Shown: positions 34,513 through 46,519, counted from the first letter of the stretch. The stretch: DNA of 64,000 bases from Oegoconia quadripuncta (GCA_949316235.1 OX438741.1:38726962-38790961), one strand, 5' to 3'. Numbers and translations are program-made. Notes: generated from the sequence alone by a model not told the origin.

Positions 34513-34720
34513 GTTTTTTTTAACCACAATATACTTGACCTTAATCACACCTGATGTTAAGTGAAGATAAGGTCGAAGGGGGAAGCGTACTGACCCGGAA
34601 ACCACAACACATTTGGGGGACTGGCTATCTTATCTCTGACAACCGGAACACAACAATGCCATTAACATTGCTGCTTGGCGGCAGATTTAGATAAGATGGT
34701 GGTAGGTGGACAATTAAAAT
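34513..34720 (-). mobile_element. SINE-C copy, head lost
   Basis: Tail and body to GATAAGATGGTGGTAGG. The tRNA-like head is deleted. Confidence 0.7.
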
Positions 34721-34889
34721 GTTTTAACAGGTTTAAGTAATAAAGCCATTGTGAATAATCGGTTAGTCTTTATCTTCTATAAAGTCAAGAAATGTGTTAC
34801 GAATGAAAATTTACTAAAAAATCGCTCGTTGAGTCGTCACATTTGTCCTTAGGGAAAGTCAATAACTATTATTTTGAGGACGCCATGTT

Positions 34890-35070
34890 GGATTTTTTAA
34901 CATAAACTATATCTTAGGATACCCCAAGGATCAAAATGAATCTAACGACACTATACACTTCGAAATCGGTCAAGCCGTGTAGGCTACAGAATGCCCCAAA
35001 GGAGCGGACTTACTTACATACTCGTACATATACACTTGAAAAACATTAACCTTTCTTGGGCAATTGGATT
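34890..35070. repeat. dispersed repeat, partner of 23975
   Basis: ATGAATCTAACGACACTATA, CACTTCGAAATCGGTC and AACATTAACCTTTCTTGGGC are the inverted counterparts of the repeat at 23975-24335. Confidence 0.5.
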
Positions 35071-35270
35071 AAAATATAAGGAAATTATTGATTGATTTGG
35101 TGTGACAAAGAATCGCACTCTACTCTGTAGTGTTTAAAACTTTGAGCCTTAATCTAGATGAAAGGAAGGCAAATGTTTAAACAAGATAAAGGCTTGCTTC
35201 AGCCATCTATAAGTTGGTCATAGCACATATCGGAATAGAAGCTTAGTAAAGTTTTTAGATTGTCCTATAG

Positions 35271-35573
35271 GACCACAATCTCGCCTGATGTTAAGTGAAG
35301 ACGAGGTCGAAGGTCGAAGCGTACTGACCCGGAAACCCCAACATATTTGGGGGACTGGTTACCTTATCTCTGACAACCGGAACACAACAATGCTATTAAC
35401 ATTGCTGCTTGGCGGCAGATTTAGATAAGATGGTGGTAGCTAGCCAGGCGGACATTTAAAATGCCCTACCACCAACCAAACCGAGTACTTAAACATGTAC
35501 CCCGCTGGAGATCGAACCCGCGACCTCCGAATCGTAAACCCAATGTTGTTTACATTGAGCCACGGAGGTGGTT
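35271..35573 (-). mobile_element. SINE-C copy, tail trimmed
   Basis: Starts at CACAATCTCGCCTGATG and runs to the head CCACGGAGGTGGTT. No A-run. Confidence 0.8.
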
Positions 35574-35576
35574 AAT

Positions 35577-36280
35577 GAAAAGTCACGATGTGGCCGAAGA
35601 TGAAGCACGCGATCTCAGTAGATACCTATTCACCCTGCTCTTGAAGGTTGTAGGATTCAGGAAAGACAGAAGCCGATAACGCTGTTCTCATTATGAATGA
35701 AAAGTCGAACCGCTTAGAACAACTAGTTGCAGGTGGAATCCATCCCCACAGTCCAAAGATGAAATGGCGTTGGTATAGGTATTGGTATAGGTATTGATGG
35801 ATCATTATTATAACTCGTTATTTGCATACACAAATTAAAGAGAAACGCAACTTCTAAAAAATAATAATAATAAAAAAATAAAAAATATTACGTAATATAA
35901 ATATAGCACTAACATATAACAGTAATGTGGTATAACTTTTGGTAAAATTGAAATAGCATAAATTTCTGCTGACTAATGGCAAACATAATCACACACTCTC
36001 TATTTATATACACTCTTACACCCTTCATACTATACAATCTCTTTATTTATATATACTAACATACACACACATACACACACGCACACGCACACGCACACGC
36101 TCACGCACACGCACACGCACACGCACACGCACACGCACACGCACACGCACACGCACACGCACACGCACACGCACACGCACACGCACACGCACACGCACAC
36201 GCACACGCACACGCACACGCACACGCACACGCACACGCACACGCACACGCACACGCACACGCACACGCACACGCACACGC

Positions 36281-36343
<63 letters not shown>

Positions 36344-36470
36344 AACGCACACTCGCAGAAATTCATCCTATAAAAGACTGAGAGATAGGCGACCTTGCGA
36401 CGGTGTTCGAGGCTTTGCAATTTAGCAGTGATCGAGTGGTTACCAATGAGTCTGTTGACATACCTGATGG
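35577..36470 (-). pseudogene. jockey-like LINE fragment split by a microsatellite
   Basis: 35577-35770 matches the 3' part (GAAGCACGCGATCTCAGTAG) and 36355-36450 matches the upstream coding part (GGCGACCTTGCGACGGTGTT) of the LINE at 13278. The missing middle is replaced by AT-rich DNA and a long CA/CG repeat. Confidence 0.65.
36062..36344. repeat. CACGCA-type microsatellite
   Basis: About 283 bp: first (CACACG)n hexamers with one CTCACG interruption, then a pure (CA)n run from about 36285. Open frames across it (CV or RV repeats) are products of the repeat, not genes. Confidence 0.95.
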
Positions 36471-38431
36471 GATTGGAAGGTGTACTTAAAAGTACTTCGC
36501 GAGCATGATTAGTTATTAAAGATTTAATATTGCACGTTTTATAACTATACCTACCAATACAATAGCTAACGTAAGCTACCGATTTGTTAGAAAATTTTAT
36601 TCTGTCTCAGATAGATACTCTATCCATGTGCAAAAAATTTGGAACTTTAAGATTGTCGGAAGCTTACTGGACTGATCATAAGCTAAGTTTGACACAAGAA
36701 ACAAATAACAATGACAAGTAGTCAATGTAACATCGTGGCGTTATCACTTCTGTAACAGACGTTTTGACACGTGATAAGGAGAGCCTTACTTACTAATGAA
36801 TCCATGCTGTCATCAATACTCACTTTGGTATCTTTGTTTTCGTGCCTTACTTTACATGTAGATGTCATTATTTGTGTACAACATCAGCCTACACGTACAG
36901 GCTTAATGCTGAAAAACTGTAACATACTTTTGTTTTTCAGCATAATCCGTGCAAAACACAAGTTCTCTCAGTTAAAAGCATTAAATGTAAAGCGGAAAAT
37001 TGTACCGTTCAAAACTTGCGGCAAGCATCCTCCACACCGCGAGCTGCATAATTGTCGCCTGAGACTCATTCCGCAACCCGGGCATACCTGCGTCACACCA
37101 CAGTGTTACGACATTAATTCTAATTACCGCTACGTTCTCCCCCCTCCCTGTTACACCCCGATCTACTTCCACAACTCCGAATAACTCCTGGGAACTATAT
37201 ATTAATTAAAATCTATCGGCAAGTTCCCGAGCATGAGGTAACGGGACCAGTTTCTGCTCCCTAAGCCCTCCCAACTTCGGTGAAAGGGTGGATTAAAAGC
37301 AAGTTTTATTAAGTCTTTCTGCTGTGTCTCGTCGACGCATTAGCGACGTTACATTGTTGTGAAGTAACGCTACCTCCACTACATTTAGCCAGCTTTAAGC
37401 ATCATTAAGGCAATTTTCAAAGTAATAGAATTTATTTTGAAAGTAGTATTGTATTGTATTGTATGTGTGTGTGGCTGTTGCAGGTCATCGGAGACCTGTA
37501 TCACTGCGACCGTTGCCGATCTATTGTGATCGCCACTAACCTACAGTTCGTTGCTCAGGTTTGCCTCTTTGAGGAATTGGATAATTTTCCTGGCACCGAT
37601 GGTTTTTATCTCATCCGGGTGTAATAAGTGGCTGCCCAGGTGGATATTACGTTTACGCATTAGCGGGCCATTGAAAGTAGTAAGTTCTAATCTCCTTTCT
37701 ATTCATCTATTTGGAATAATTACACTGAGTAAAATTTGGAATCTCAATACATAAATATCGATTTAACATTAGCACGATGCTAGAAGGTTTGAATGCTTGT
37801 TTTATACACTAGACGTCTAGGATTTCTAGAAGCATCAATTTAACAAGCTTTTTTTACCCGACTGCCTAAAGAAGGAGGGTAATGTTTTTTCATACAATAT
37901 ACGTGACCGCGAAATCGTAGACTTTCTATGATTTACCGCTCACTCATAACGCTGTAATCCCCAGAGAAGAATAATCAAAAAACTCAAGTTCTTTTCGTCA
38001 AAAACAAGCAGATGTTAAACAATATGTTGTTTTATAAAAATTAAACATTTTTGTCCGTTTAAGTAATTACTAAATATACAATAATTAAGTGCAAACTCTA
38101 AAAATTTTTAATATAGAGCGTTAAATTCCATCCTCACCACTTTAAGTAGACAGTTTCATATTGAAAAGGGACATTTTCAGCTCACTTAGAAGTTAGTTGG
38201 TAACTCAGAATGCGGGCGACTGATTCGATCTTCCTCACCTGGCAGTTTTTACATTTGGGAAAACTTGGAATTGTGCCGACTCCAACCGACACCGTATCTA
38301 CCGAATTTAATCTGACATTTGTTTGGCTATTTCTCATACGAAAAAGGTGGACCTTTACGATTACCTGTTTTATGCTCTGTACCATTACAGTACCTACAGC
38401 TAACATTTATTATAATCTATCCTAATAAAAG
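36471..38431. other. unassigned stretch
   Basis: Nearly 2 kb with no named repeat except CGACTGCCTAAAGAAGGAGG near 37860 (the 23975 family). Open frames at 36771-37184 and 38210-38425 show no motif I recognise. If a host gene or exon is hidden in the first 46 kb, this is a place where it could be. Confidence 0.35.
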
Positions 38432-38522
38432 TTTTTTTATGCACAACGGATTAGCACTTGACCTCAATCACACCTGATGTTAAGTGACGATGAGGTCGAA
38501 GGTGGAAGCGTTCTGACCCGGA
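38432..38522 (-). mobile_element. SINE-C 3' end only
   Basis: TTTTTTATGCACAACGGATT, then CACCTGATGTTAAGTGACG to the GGTGGAAGCG block. Stops abruptly. Confidence 0.7.
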
Positions 38523-38623
38523 ATTTCGATTTAACTTTTTAAAAATTAAATATCTCTGATGTGATGTCCCTATATTCATTAAAATTTTTTCTGCAGTCTC
38601 AGCTGCTGCTCCCGGCCTTTTAT

Positions 38624-38952
38624 TTTATTTTTTTATGCACAACGGATTGGTACTCAATCACACCTGATGTTAAGTGAAGATGAGGCCGAAGGTGGAAGCG
38701 TACTGATTCGGAAACTCCATGCTATTTGGGGCACTATGGCTATCTTATATCTGACAACCGGCACACAACAATGCAATCAACATTGCTGTTTGGCGACAGA
38801 TTTAGATAAGATGGTGGTTGCTAGCCAGGCGGATATTTAAAATGCCCTAGCACCAATCAAACCGAGTGCTAAATATGTACTCCGCTGGGGATCCAACCCG
38901 CAACCTCCGAATCGTAAACCCTATGTTGTGTACATTGAGCCACGGAAGCGTT
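38624..38952 (-). mobile_element. SINE-C copy, diverged
   Basis: T-run, ATGCACAACGGATTGG, and the full body to the head CCACGGAAGCG. Many substitutions. Confidence 0.8.
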
Positions 38953-39039
38953 ATTTACTTCATCGCGGAAGTCTTAAGTCCTTACAGAGAATTACACGAA
39001 TTCGATTTCATCCTGTTTCAGGGTGTTTGTTTATTTCAG

Positions 39040-39178
39040 TCATAACCATCATCATCAGCCTAACAAGTCCTCAGTATTGGGGCACAGCCTCCTGTCATCA
39101 CGAGAAGGTATGGGCTATAATCCACCATGCGAGGCAAGTGCAGGTTGAAAATTTGTGTCAGCCTGCACTGGCCACCTG
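39040..39178 (-). mobile_element. RTE-like/SINE-D tail, minus strand
   Basis: CATCATCATCAGCCTAACAA, then GGGCTATAATCCACCATGCG and CAGCCTGCACTGGCCACC. This is the reverse of the modules at 29855 and 49030. Confidence 0.5.
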
Positions 39179-39179
39179 A

Positions 39180-39370
39180 CAGTCAGTGTTATAGCCTCCT
39201 CTGTAGGCCACCAACTTGGCTTTGTTGAATGTCTTTAATCGTAATCAATTTAGCGACTTCTTAACGCCCTCCGAAGCACGGAAATACTCCTAGTGGTCAC
39301 CCATCCGAGGACTGACTACGCCAGACATTCGTAATCGGAAACAAATAGCGAATGCTCCACGACTGCTAAA
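39180..39370 (-). mobile_element. 5S-rRNA-like SINE
   Basis: GGTCACCCATCCGAGGACTG, then ACTACGCCAGACATTCGTAA, on the plus strand is the inverse of a 5S C-box/A-box segment. Related to the copy at 27655. Confidence 0.55.
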
Positions 39371-39944
39371 TTTTCGAAAAGTTGTAATTCTGATTCAATC
39401 CTTATACCGTGTTAATACTTAGCTCCATTAACATTAAATTGTGTTTTAATGGCAGTAAGCGACGACATTAATATTACCCAGTGGGTCGGGGTCGGCACAC
39501 GTGGCGCAGAATGCTTCAACGAACACCCTAATAGTTTGATAAACTAGGTAAAGCTTCCAGTTGGCACATTTGGATTATTTACTCGTATTTGCCCTAACTT
39601 CAAACTTCAAACTTCAAGCATTTATTTCAACGTAAGATACATGATATCATTTGTTGAATGTCAATTTAAATCTACTGGAAATAAAAAAAGTTTATTGCAT
39701 TTGTCTGTCAGTCGGTATGTCCAAGCTACTACAGCTTCGGAAAGGGAATTCATCTGTGGGAAAATTAGCGGCGCAAGAAACCCACAGGATCATTGTTGTT
39801 ATTTTTTTTTTTAATAAAGTATATAACTAATACAATTTTATAAATAAGCAGTTATTAGTTAAATAACTAATAAGTAGCACTCGTGGCAAAGTATTTATTC
39901 GGTTTTAATACGGCCCGTTTAGTATTCGTGTCAGGCTAGTAGCA
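39371..39944. other. unassigned stretch with LINE-type fragment
   Basis: 39600-39790 (AAGCATTTATTTCAACGTAA ... GCGCAAGAAACCCAC) resembles the dispersed 3' end at 2554. The rest is unassigned. Confidence 0.35.
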
Positions 39945-40130
39945 CCGGACAGACAGTGTTTCTAAAATGCCCCTATAGGCTACCGACTTGACTTAACGAC
40001 TGCCTCCAATTGAAATCAACCGGGACTGCTGAACGTGCCCTCCGACCCATGGAACCTTTCGCATTAAAGTGCCATCACTCGTCCAAGGGCTGACCGTGCC
40101 AGACTCTGCTTAACTTCGCTAACGTCTTTT
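39945..40130 (-). mobile_element. 5S-rRNA-like SINE, decayed
   Basis: TAGGCTACCGACTTGACTTA, ATTGAAATCAACCGGGAC and CTCGTCCAAGGGCTGACCGT in order match the copy at 27655. Confidence 0.5.
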
Positions 40131-40134
40131 GTAT

Positions 40135-40515
40135 TCTTCTTTTTTTTTAAGTACAACGGGTTAGCACTTGACTTTAATCACACCCGCACGTAACGTGAAG
40201 ATGAGGCCGAAGTTGGAAAGTTCTGACCCGAAACCACATCTTTCGGGGAACTGGCTATCTTATCTCTTGTGGTATGTGTACGTGCTATTCTATAAGTACG
40301 TAGGTCACGCTGATGAGCATACTGGATAGAGATCCCGTATAGATAACACATATACAATAGATAAGCGGAACACAACAATGTTATTAACATTGCTGCTTGG
40401 CGGCAGATTTAGATAAGACGGTAGTAGCTAGGCGGACATTTAAAATGCCCTACCACCAACCAACCGCGGGAGATCGAACCCGCGACCTTCGATTCGTAAA
40501 CCCTATGTTGTTTAC
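40135..40515 (-). mobile_element. SINE-C copy with about 100 bp insert
   Basis: The conserved string TATCTTATCTCT and the next conserved block GGAACACAACAATG are separated by about 100 bp of unrelated AT-rich DNA (about 40268-40368). Otherwise full length. Confidence 0.7.
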
Positions 40516-41165
40516 CCTACCTTGTAAAAATTATTTATTGTACACAACCTAAAAGAAATATAGAGAGAAATAATTTATACAGATCTCTTAAAACTGTGGT
40601 AAAGGAGCTTGAATCATACTGTTGCGTAGCAAGCAAAACTACAAACGAAAAAAAAGTGTCAAGTTTGCATTGCCTTCTGCTGCTGCTACATGAAGAGGAT
40701 CCTCTGTGTGTGGTGTGGTTGGACCAACCAACGGACCAACCAACCAAGTACGAAAGCCTACAATGCGCGTGACCCGACACGCGCATTGATCTTCAGTATT
40801 CTCTTGTAGGTATAATCACATAGCATTATAGTTAGAAAATTTTTGTTTAACAACAAAGTGTAGGGGCTACACCAAAGTTTTACCCTGTTACATTTAGATA
40901 TGCAAATATCGTCGAGCAACACAGAAGTCAGCGGATCGTAACATGGAGTGTGAACAGTATCAACTCTGCTGTAATGGGAAAAGTTGAAAACTATTCTCAC
41001 TAAGTTTTGCTTACGTTCTCCACCTCTGTTCCACTCACACGAGTTTCCATAGTGTTACAGCGACCAACGCATTTATTATTGAGTCATACATAAACCATTG
41101 CTATCCCTTAGCATATCTTTAAAAGTATCTCTTAGAAAATTCGGAAAAAATATCATGAAAGATAC
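40516..41165. other. unassigned stretch
   Basis: Nothing recognised. Confidence 0.35.
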
Positions 41166-41429
41166 TTTTTTATAGTGAAGACAGGCTGAAGGTGGAAGCG
41201 TACTGACCCTCGAGACCATCTTATTTGGGGGATTAGCTATCTTATCTCTGACAACCGAAACACAACAATGTTATTAACATTGCTGTTTCGCGGCAGACTT
41301 AGATAAATGGTGGTAGGTAAGCCAGGCGGACATTTAAAATACCCTACCACCAACCAAACCGTGTACTTAAACATATACCCCGCTGGGGTTCGAACCCAAT
41401 GTTGTTTACATTCAGCCACGGAGGCGGTT
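41166..41429 (-). mobile_element. SINE-C copy with internal deletions
   Basis: Retains GAAGGTGGAAGCGTACTGAC, the body and the head end GCCACGGAGGCGGTT. The B-box is partly deleted. Confidence 0.7.
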
Positions 41430-41608
41430 AACTTTGACATCTTACTCATCTCCTTATCCTATCCACATATTTCCATGAACTTGGGGCTATTAGTCAGTAT
41501 ATTAAACTAAGCTTTTATTTATTTATTTATTTTATTTGTTGATTACATAGGATTTATTGTTTGTGTTCTTCTATTTTGGTTGTATGTACTGTGCAGTGAA
41601 TAAATGTT

Positions 41609-41633
41609 TCTATCTATCTATCTATCTATCTAT
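41609..41633. repeat. (CTAT)n microsatellite
   Basis: Six tandem CTAT units. Confidence 0.9.
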
Positions 41634-42109
41634 ACACGAAACGTTTCCAATTTTAAATACACTCGAACTGTATAGAAAGGAAGCGTCCATAACTTCTCAC
41701 AAGTGTTTGCATAATGGCACGCCCCGCCTGCCTCTCTCTAACAAATCATTTTTCGCCGGTAAGCGAACGGAAAAGGCCCATGCTTATGTATGAAGGGCCA
41801 GGAAATAAATGGAGGCGTGCGTTGGGTAAGCGAAAACTGGGCTGTTTGTCGTGTTAGCCCGACCCGGGGATCGCGGCCTAAACTGATTTATGGTGAACTA
41901 GCGAGGCCGGCTTTATTAATCGAGTTCTGAAACGGAAGACTCAATTTTACCTGCGTGTTTTTTTTTTCGGGTGACGTCCCTTTGACCCGTTAGGCTTTTT
42001 AGGGTCAGTAGAATATAAAAGTGGTTATTTTTACATAGGGAAATGGTTTAGATTAAATTTGAGCTTGATAATGAATTGGAGGGCTCAGTAACTAAGGCAA
42101 GTATTGAAT

Positions 42110-42127
42110 AAAATATATATATATATA
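42110..42127. repeat. (AT)n microsatellite
   Basis: A short run of AT dinucleotides. Confidence 0.8.
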
Positions 42128-42136
42128 TGCTAGTAT

Positions 42137-42260
42137 AAGTTTACAATACAATACAGTACAAACACTCATTATCGCGCAAAATAATTTACAATAATTTTTG
42201 ATTAGGCGGCCTGATCACTAAAAGTGATCTCTTCCAGACAACTATGGGACATTTGTAGGT
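42137..42260 (-). mobile_element. LINE 3' end
   Basis: ACAATACAATACAGTACAAA, then CACTCATTATCGCGCAA and the GATCTCTTCCAGACAAC block shared with 33120. Confidence 0.5.
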
Positions 42261-42330
42261 AGAAAAACAGGTAGGGTTCCCGATACTACCAACTAAAGAA
42301 ATGATATATATATCATAAATACTTAATATA

Positions 42331-42520
42331 CTATAAAATAAAATAAATATCTTTGCACACACGCACAGCGTCATCTAGTTCCACACTAAGCAACTAGGCT
42401 TGTATTATAGATACCAAATGGTTGATAAACTACACAAATACTTTTTTTTTTTGTAAATAAATACATACATAAATGAAAAGCATCCCTAACTCGGGAACAC
42501 ATGTCTGTATAAGTCTATGC
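42331..42520 (-). mobile_element. SINE-B copy, head lost
   Basis: Tail, body (GCGTCATCTAGTTCCACAC) and GGGAACACATGTCTGTAT. The tRNA-like part is missing. Confidence 0.7.
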
Positions 42521-42962
42521 TAACCCTTAACAACCTGGTTCCACCTTTTTCGGGTCATCGACCCTATTCATGTGGCATTATTTACGTGCTCCACTACCAA
42601 ACGCGGTAACTAATTCCGAAGTCCGTCAGACCAGGTGGCAGGCGAACTTTGTAACAGAAAGGCGAAATTAAAAAGTTCCAAACTCCCTAATAACTATCCG
42701 AACTAACCGACCCCTGCCTGTGGAGCCGACTTCACGTCAACTCTATCAAAAGTTCCACATTTGGTTTCATTTTCGGATAATTACCTACTTGCTTCCTACT
42801 ACGCAGTCAGCACGCGGAAAAGATTTTACAGTGAATTGTTTTTTTTTGAGCTGAGAAAAAGTGTTATTTGTTTGAGAGCGTTGTATGTGCCCAGTCTTTG
42901 ACCGGATGTGTCTCTGTAATGTTTGATCCAATTTAATTGCGGTTCTGTTTTATATTAAAGAC
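42521..42962. other. unassigned stretch
   Basis: Nothing recognised. Confidence 0.35.
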
Positions 42963-43262
42963 TTTTTTCATGCACAACAGGTTAGAACTTGACCTCAATC
43001 ACACCTGACGTTAAGTGAAGATGAGGCGTACTGACCCGGAAACTCCGTCTTATTTGAGGTACTGGCTATCTTATTTCTGACAACCGGACCACAACAATGC
43101 TAATAACATCGCCACTTTGGATCAGATGGTGGTAGCTAGCCAGGCGGACATTTAAAATGCCCTACAACCAACCAAACCGAGTACTAAACATGTACTCCGC
43201 TGGGGATCGACCCCGCGACCTTCGTTTCGTAAACCCTATGTCGTTTACATTGAGCTGCAGAG
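42963..43262 (-). mobile_element. SINE-C copy, diverged
   Basis: TTTTTTCATGCACAACAGGT to GTTTACATTGAGC. The head end and several internal blocks are deleted. Confidence 0.75.
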
Positions 43263-43527
43263 AGAAAACTAGGTAAAAAACTGAACGAGGAGCGGATTAA
43301 GCCGTTTTGAAGATATTTAGCTTTTAACAGTTTTGATAAATAAATTATTAATTAAAAAATGCTATTACACAATAAATGAATACATGACCGACAATTTTAA
43401 AAATGAAATAATAATATAAAAATAAATGACATAAATGAATAATAATATAAATAAATGACACAAATAAATACTAATGTAATGCAAATAAATATATTATTAA
43501 TAATTAATTTAATGCCATGTTTGTCGC

Positions 43528-43735
43528 ATGCCAGACGATATGTGGGCCAAAATCGCCACCACCTGGAGCCCACCATTAGAAAGAAGGCGTCGCGGCAGAC
43601 CGAAAAGGAGATGGAGGGATGAGTTGGATAAGTTCCTAACCAACTGGCCTGCAATAGAGAGCCGTGAAGAGAGAGGAGGGAGGCCTTTGCCCAGCAGTGG
43701 GACAGTATGGGCTCCTAATAAATAATAATAATTAA
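43528..43735 (+). pseudogene. RTE-like LINE C-terminus
   Basis: The frame reads RRRRGRPKRRWRDELDKF, then EERGGRPLPSSGTVW. GRPKRRWRDE is the hallmark end of RTE-type endonuclease-reverse transcriptases. It is 5' truncated at about 43520. Confidence 0.65.
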
Positions 43736-43739
43736 TTTA

Positions 43740-45420
43740 AAAGAAAAATAATAAATAATTCGAATACAATGGTAAAAATACATATGATGCACACTCTAAC
43801 ATTAGGTTAATTATCTAGCTAGTAAACGTGAATAATGAATTAAGAATAGCCTACATAATAAGTAATTATTTAAATTAGTGCATGCTACTCTCTGATTTTG
43901 CTGTGCCTTCATATTGATAGAGTACACCATATTAACATCAAAACAAAACATAAGAAATGCAATATATGATTTGAGTTTCAGTTTGGTGTATTTGGACGAT
44001 ATTGTAATGCGTGGATTTTTTTTACATTTAGTTAACTCGTGGTTACGTTCGTACAAGAAGTAAGTAATTTGTAAGAACTTATTTCTTACAATTGTTTGAT
44101 GAAGGATTTTTATAAGGATAATTAGCATTTAACACATTTGGTTTATCGGGATAATCATGTGTTTCTGTTTGTTTGTAAATGCATTATTGTACAAAAGAAA
44201 ATAAATATAAAACAAACTATGCACAAAAGGGGATATATCACATAGCGGCAGGGGCACCAGTCCATCATAAATTTCCTAAATATTAATGTTATAGTTTTAC
44301 AGACTAGAATTATTTATGTAAAAGTAATATTTTTACTTAGCTATGTCAGACTCGTACTTATCCAGTTTTTTTCACAATGATTTGTCTAACCACCCCTTTT
44401 GAGTTAAAAAACTTCGATTTTGCACAATGAATTTTCACCTCACAAGCTTCTATTTACATTTGCTCTTCCCCTTCACATGTCCCAGTTTTGAAGGCGTTTC
44501 CATCCTTTTGTGTGAGCCCTAACGAGGATGCGAAGAAGCTTTGAGTATGAGAATAAGTAACGAACACAGCTGACGACGAGTGCCCGGGTGTTTGTGCAGA
44601 ACTAGTTCTTGGATCTCGGTATAAATAGAAATATAAATGAAAACAATTGTGATCCCGTCATCAATAGTCCATAACTACACTTGCAAGCATGGGGCAGGTT
44701 GTTAGTCATGATCAATTGGTTAAGCCGTTTCAAAGATATTGACCCATTATTACAGTTTTTTGATGTAATTCGACGATATCACAATCTTTCCAGGGTTTAA
44801 GAGTAAACTAGCGGAAAGGTTCTTAGCTATGTTTGATGGAAATCGGTTAAACGGTTTCGTATATATTTAGCTTGTGTTACTATTATTTGGTCTAGGTATT
44901 TTGTATATGGTCAATTATTCAAGGTTCGACAAAAAAATCTAAATTTTCAAATTTAACACTTGCGAGCAAACGGAAACGCTTACTTGTAATTTTCTACGAG
45001 CGATCTTAAGAACTAAATGACTGATGAAGAGTAATGAAAATGGTACCATTTTAAAGTAATGAGGCTGCTCGCTTGGTGTAGCCCCGCCTAGTCACTTGAC
45101 TGACCGTAGAGTCATGTGCGGTCAACCACTGATCGACGAGCGTGGATGAACCATTTGATGAGAGTAGAAGAATCAAACGTATTAGGCTCTGTCTACGCCA
45201 ACGGGAAGCAGGCGTATGTAAGAAACTGACTGATTTTATATTGCATTTTCTACGTTATGTAAATAGCCTATATTCCAAATTTCAAGTTACTTCCTTTAAA
45301 ACATAGTTTATCGAAGGTTCGATATGTCGTCACTCACTCACTGACTCACTGATTATCAAAAAGAATATCCTTCCAGGTGACTTAGAAAGTTGAAATTTGG
45401 CATGAAGATACTTACAATAT
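43740..45420. other. unassigned AT-rich stretch
   Basis: Short phrases typical of dispersed insect repeats (GGTTAAACGGTTTCG; TTGAAATTTGGCATGAAG near 45391) but no element that I can delimit and no gene. Confidence 0.35.
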
Positions 45421-45444
45421 AATGGATATTAGGACATATACGTA

Positions 45445-45550
45445 TATTGGGTCTTTACCTATGAAATTTGAGTTTTTTCCTTCGTTATTCATATGTACCA
45501 ATTCCTGCGATTTTCAAAGCTATATCCAAATTTGTTTATTTTAATTTGTT
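45445..45550. mobile_element. MITE-2 end fragment
   Basis: TTACCTATGAAATTTGAG, then TACCAATTCCTGCGATTTTC and AAAGCTATATCCAAATTTG, all present in the copy at 1761-2174. Confidence 0.5.
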
Positions 45551-45807
45551 CAAATTTGTTTATTTAAATTAACTCCCGCCTCATGAACATTAGTTGACTG
45601 TCTGTAAGTGCTTCTAGCGATTGTGTTTTATACTATACATCGACGATTTGGAGGCTTCACTAAAAGCAAGTGTTATAGTGAAGAGTTACAAACCATGCTG
45701 AGTTGGAGACATTTTTGACTCCATCTTGCGACACCGACACTTAGATGACAATCATGTTTACTTCTTGTATGTGTCTCAACTGTAAAATACTTGTCGCTGA
45801 GTGTTTG

Positions 45808-46209
45808 GGGGTTTGGGGGACTGGCTATCTTATCTCTGACAACCGGAACATAACAATGCTATTAACATTTAACCGCCTCCGTGGCTCAATGTAAACAACA
45901 TTGGGTTTACGTTTCGGAGGTCGCGGTTCGATCCCTAGCGGGGTACATGTTTAAGGTACTCGGTTTGGTTGGTGGTAGGGCATTTTAAATGTCCGCCTGG
46001 GTAGCTACCACCATCTTATCTAAATCTAGCAATGTTGTGTTCCGGTTGTCAGAGATAAGATAGCCAGTCCCCCAAATGTGTTGGGGCTTCCGGGTCAGTA
46101 CGCTTCCACCTTCGACCTCATTTTCACTTAACATCAGGTGTGATTGAGGTCAAGTACCAACCCGTTATGCATAAAAAAAAAAAACATTGCTGCTTGGCGC
46201 AGACTTTTT
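45808..46209 (-). mobile_element. SINE-C remnant containing a second SINE-C
   Basis: 45808-45869 (GGGGGACTGGCTATCTTATC ...) and 46187-46209 (CATTGCTGCTTGGCGCAGAC) are two halves of one minus-strand SINE-C body. A complete plus-strand copy separates them. Confidence 0.75.
45870..46186 (+). mobile_element. SINE-C copy nested in SINE-C
   Basis: Complete plus-strand copy, head AACCGCCTCCGTGGCTCAAT, tail ATGCATAAAAAAAAAA. The string AACATT occurs at both junctions and is a likely target duplication. Confidence 0.85.
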
Positions 46210-46519
46210 TTGACCAACAATTAGATGACAATCACAATGTTTACTTTTTGTATGTGTCTCGACTGTAAAATACTTGTTCCTGAGTGTTTATGTCATGAGA
46301 TAGATTAAAATTATGTTTTCTTTATTTCTTCTTAAAATAAATGGAAAAATTTCAAAAACTCCTATGATTTTGAAGACGAAAATAAAATCCAGACTGTGCT
46401 CAAGTCTCTGTAATTCAAAACCGTCGATTCCACAGAGTCATCATTTCACGAATTTTTTCTCCAAACAAGACGCACGCAAACATATGCGTATAGGTACAAA
46501 GGGTTAGTAATGTAATTGT

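Noticed and set aside
36030..36420. Three long minus-strand ORFs made of Cys-Val, Arg-Val or Cys-Ala repeats
   Set aside because: They are translations of the CACGCA/CA microsatellite in three frames, not genes.
36771..37184. 137-codon plus-strand ORF
   Set aside because: Begins with a hydrophobic stretch but has no motif, no conserved context and no splice support.
41609..41633. CRISPR-like short repeats
   Set aside because: Simple CTAT tandem repeat without spacers. No CRISPR array exists in the window.
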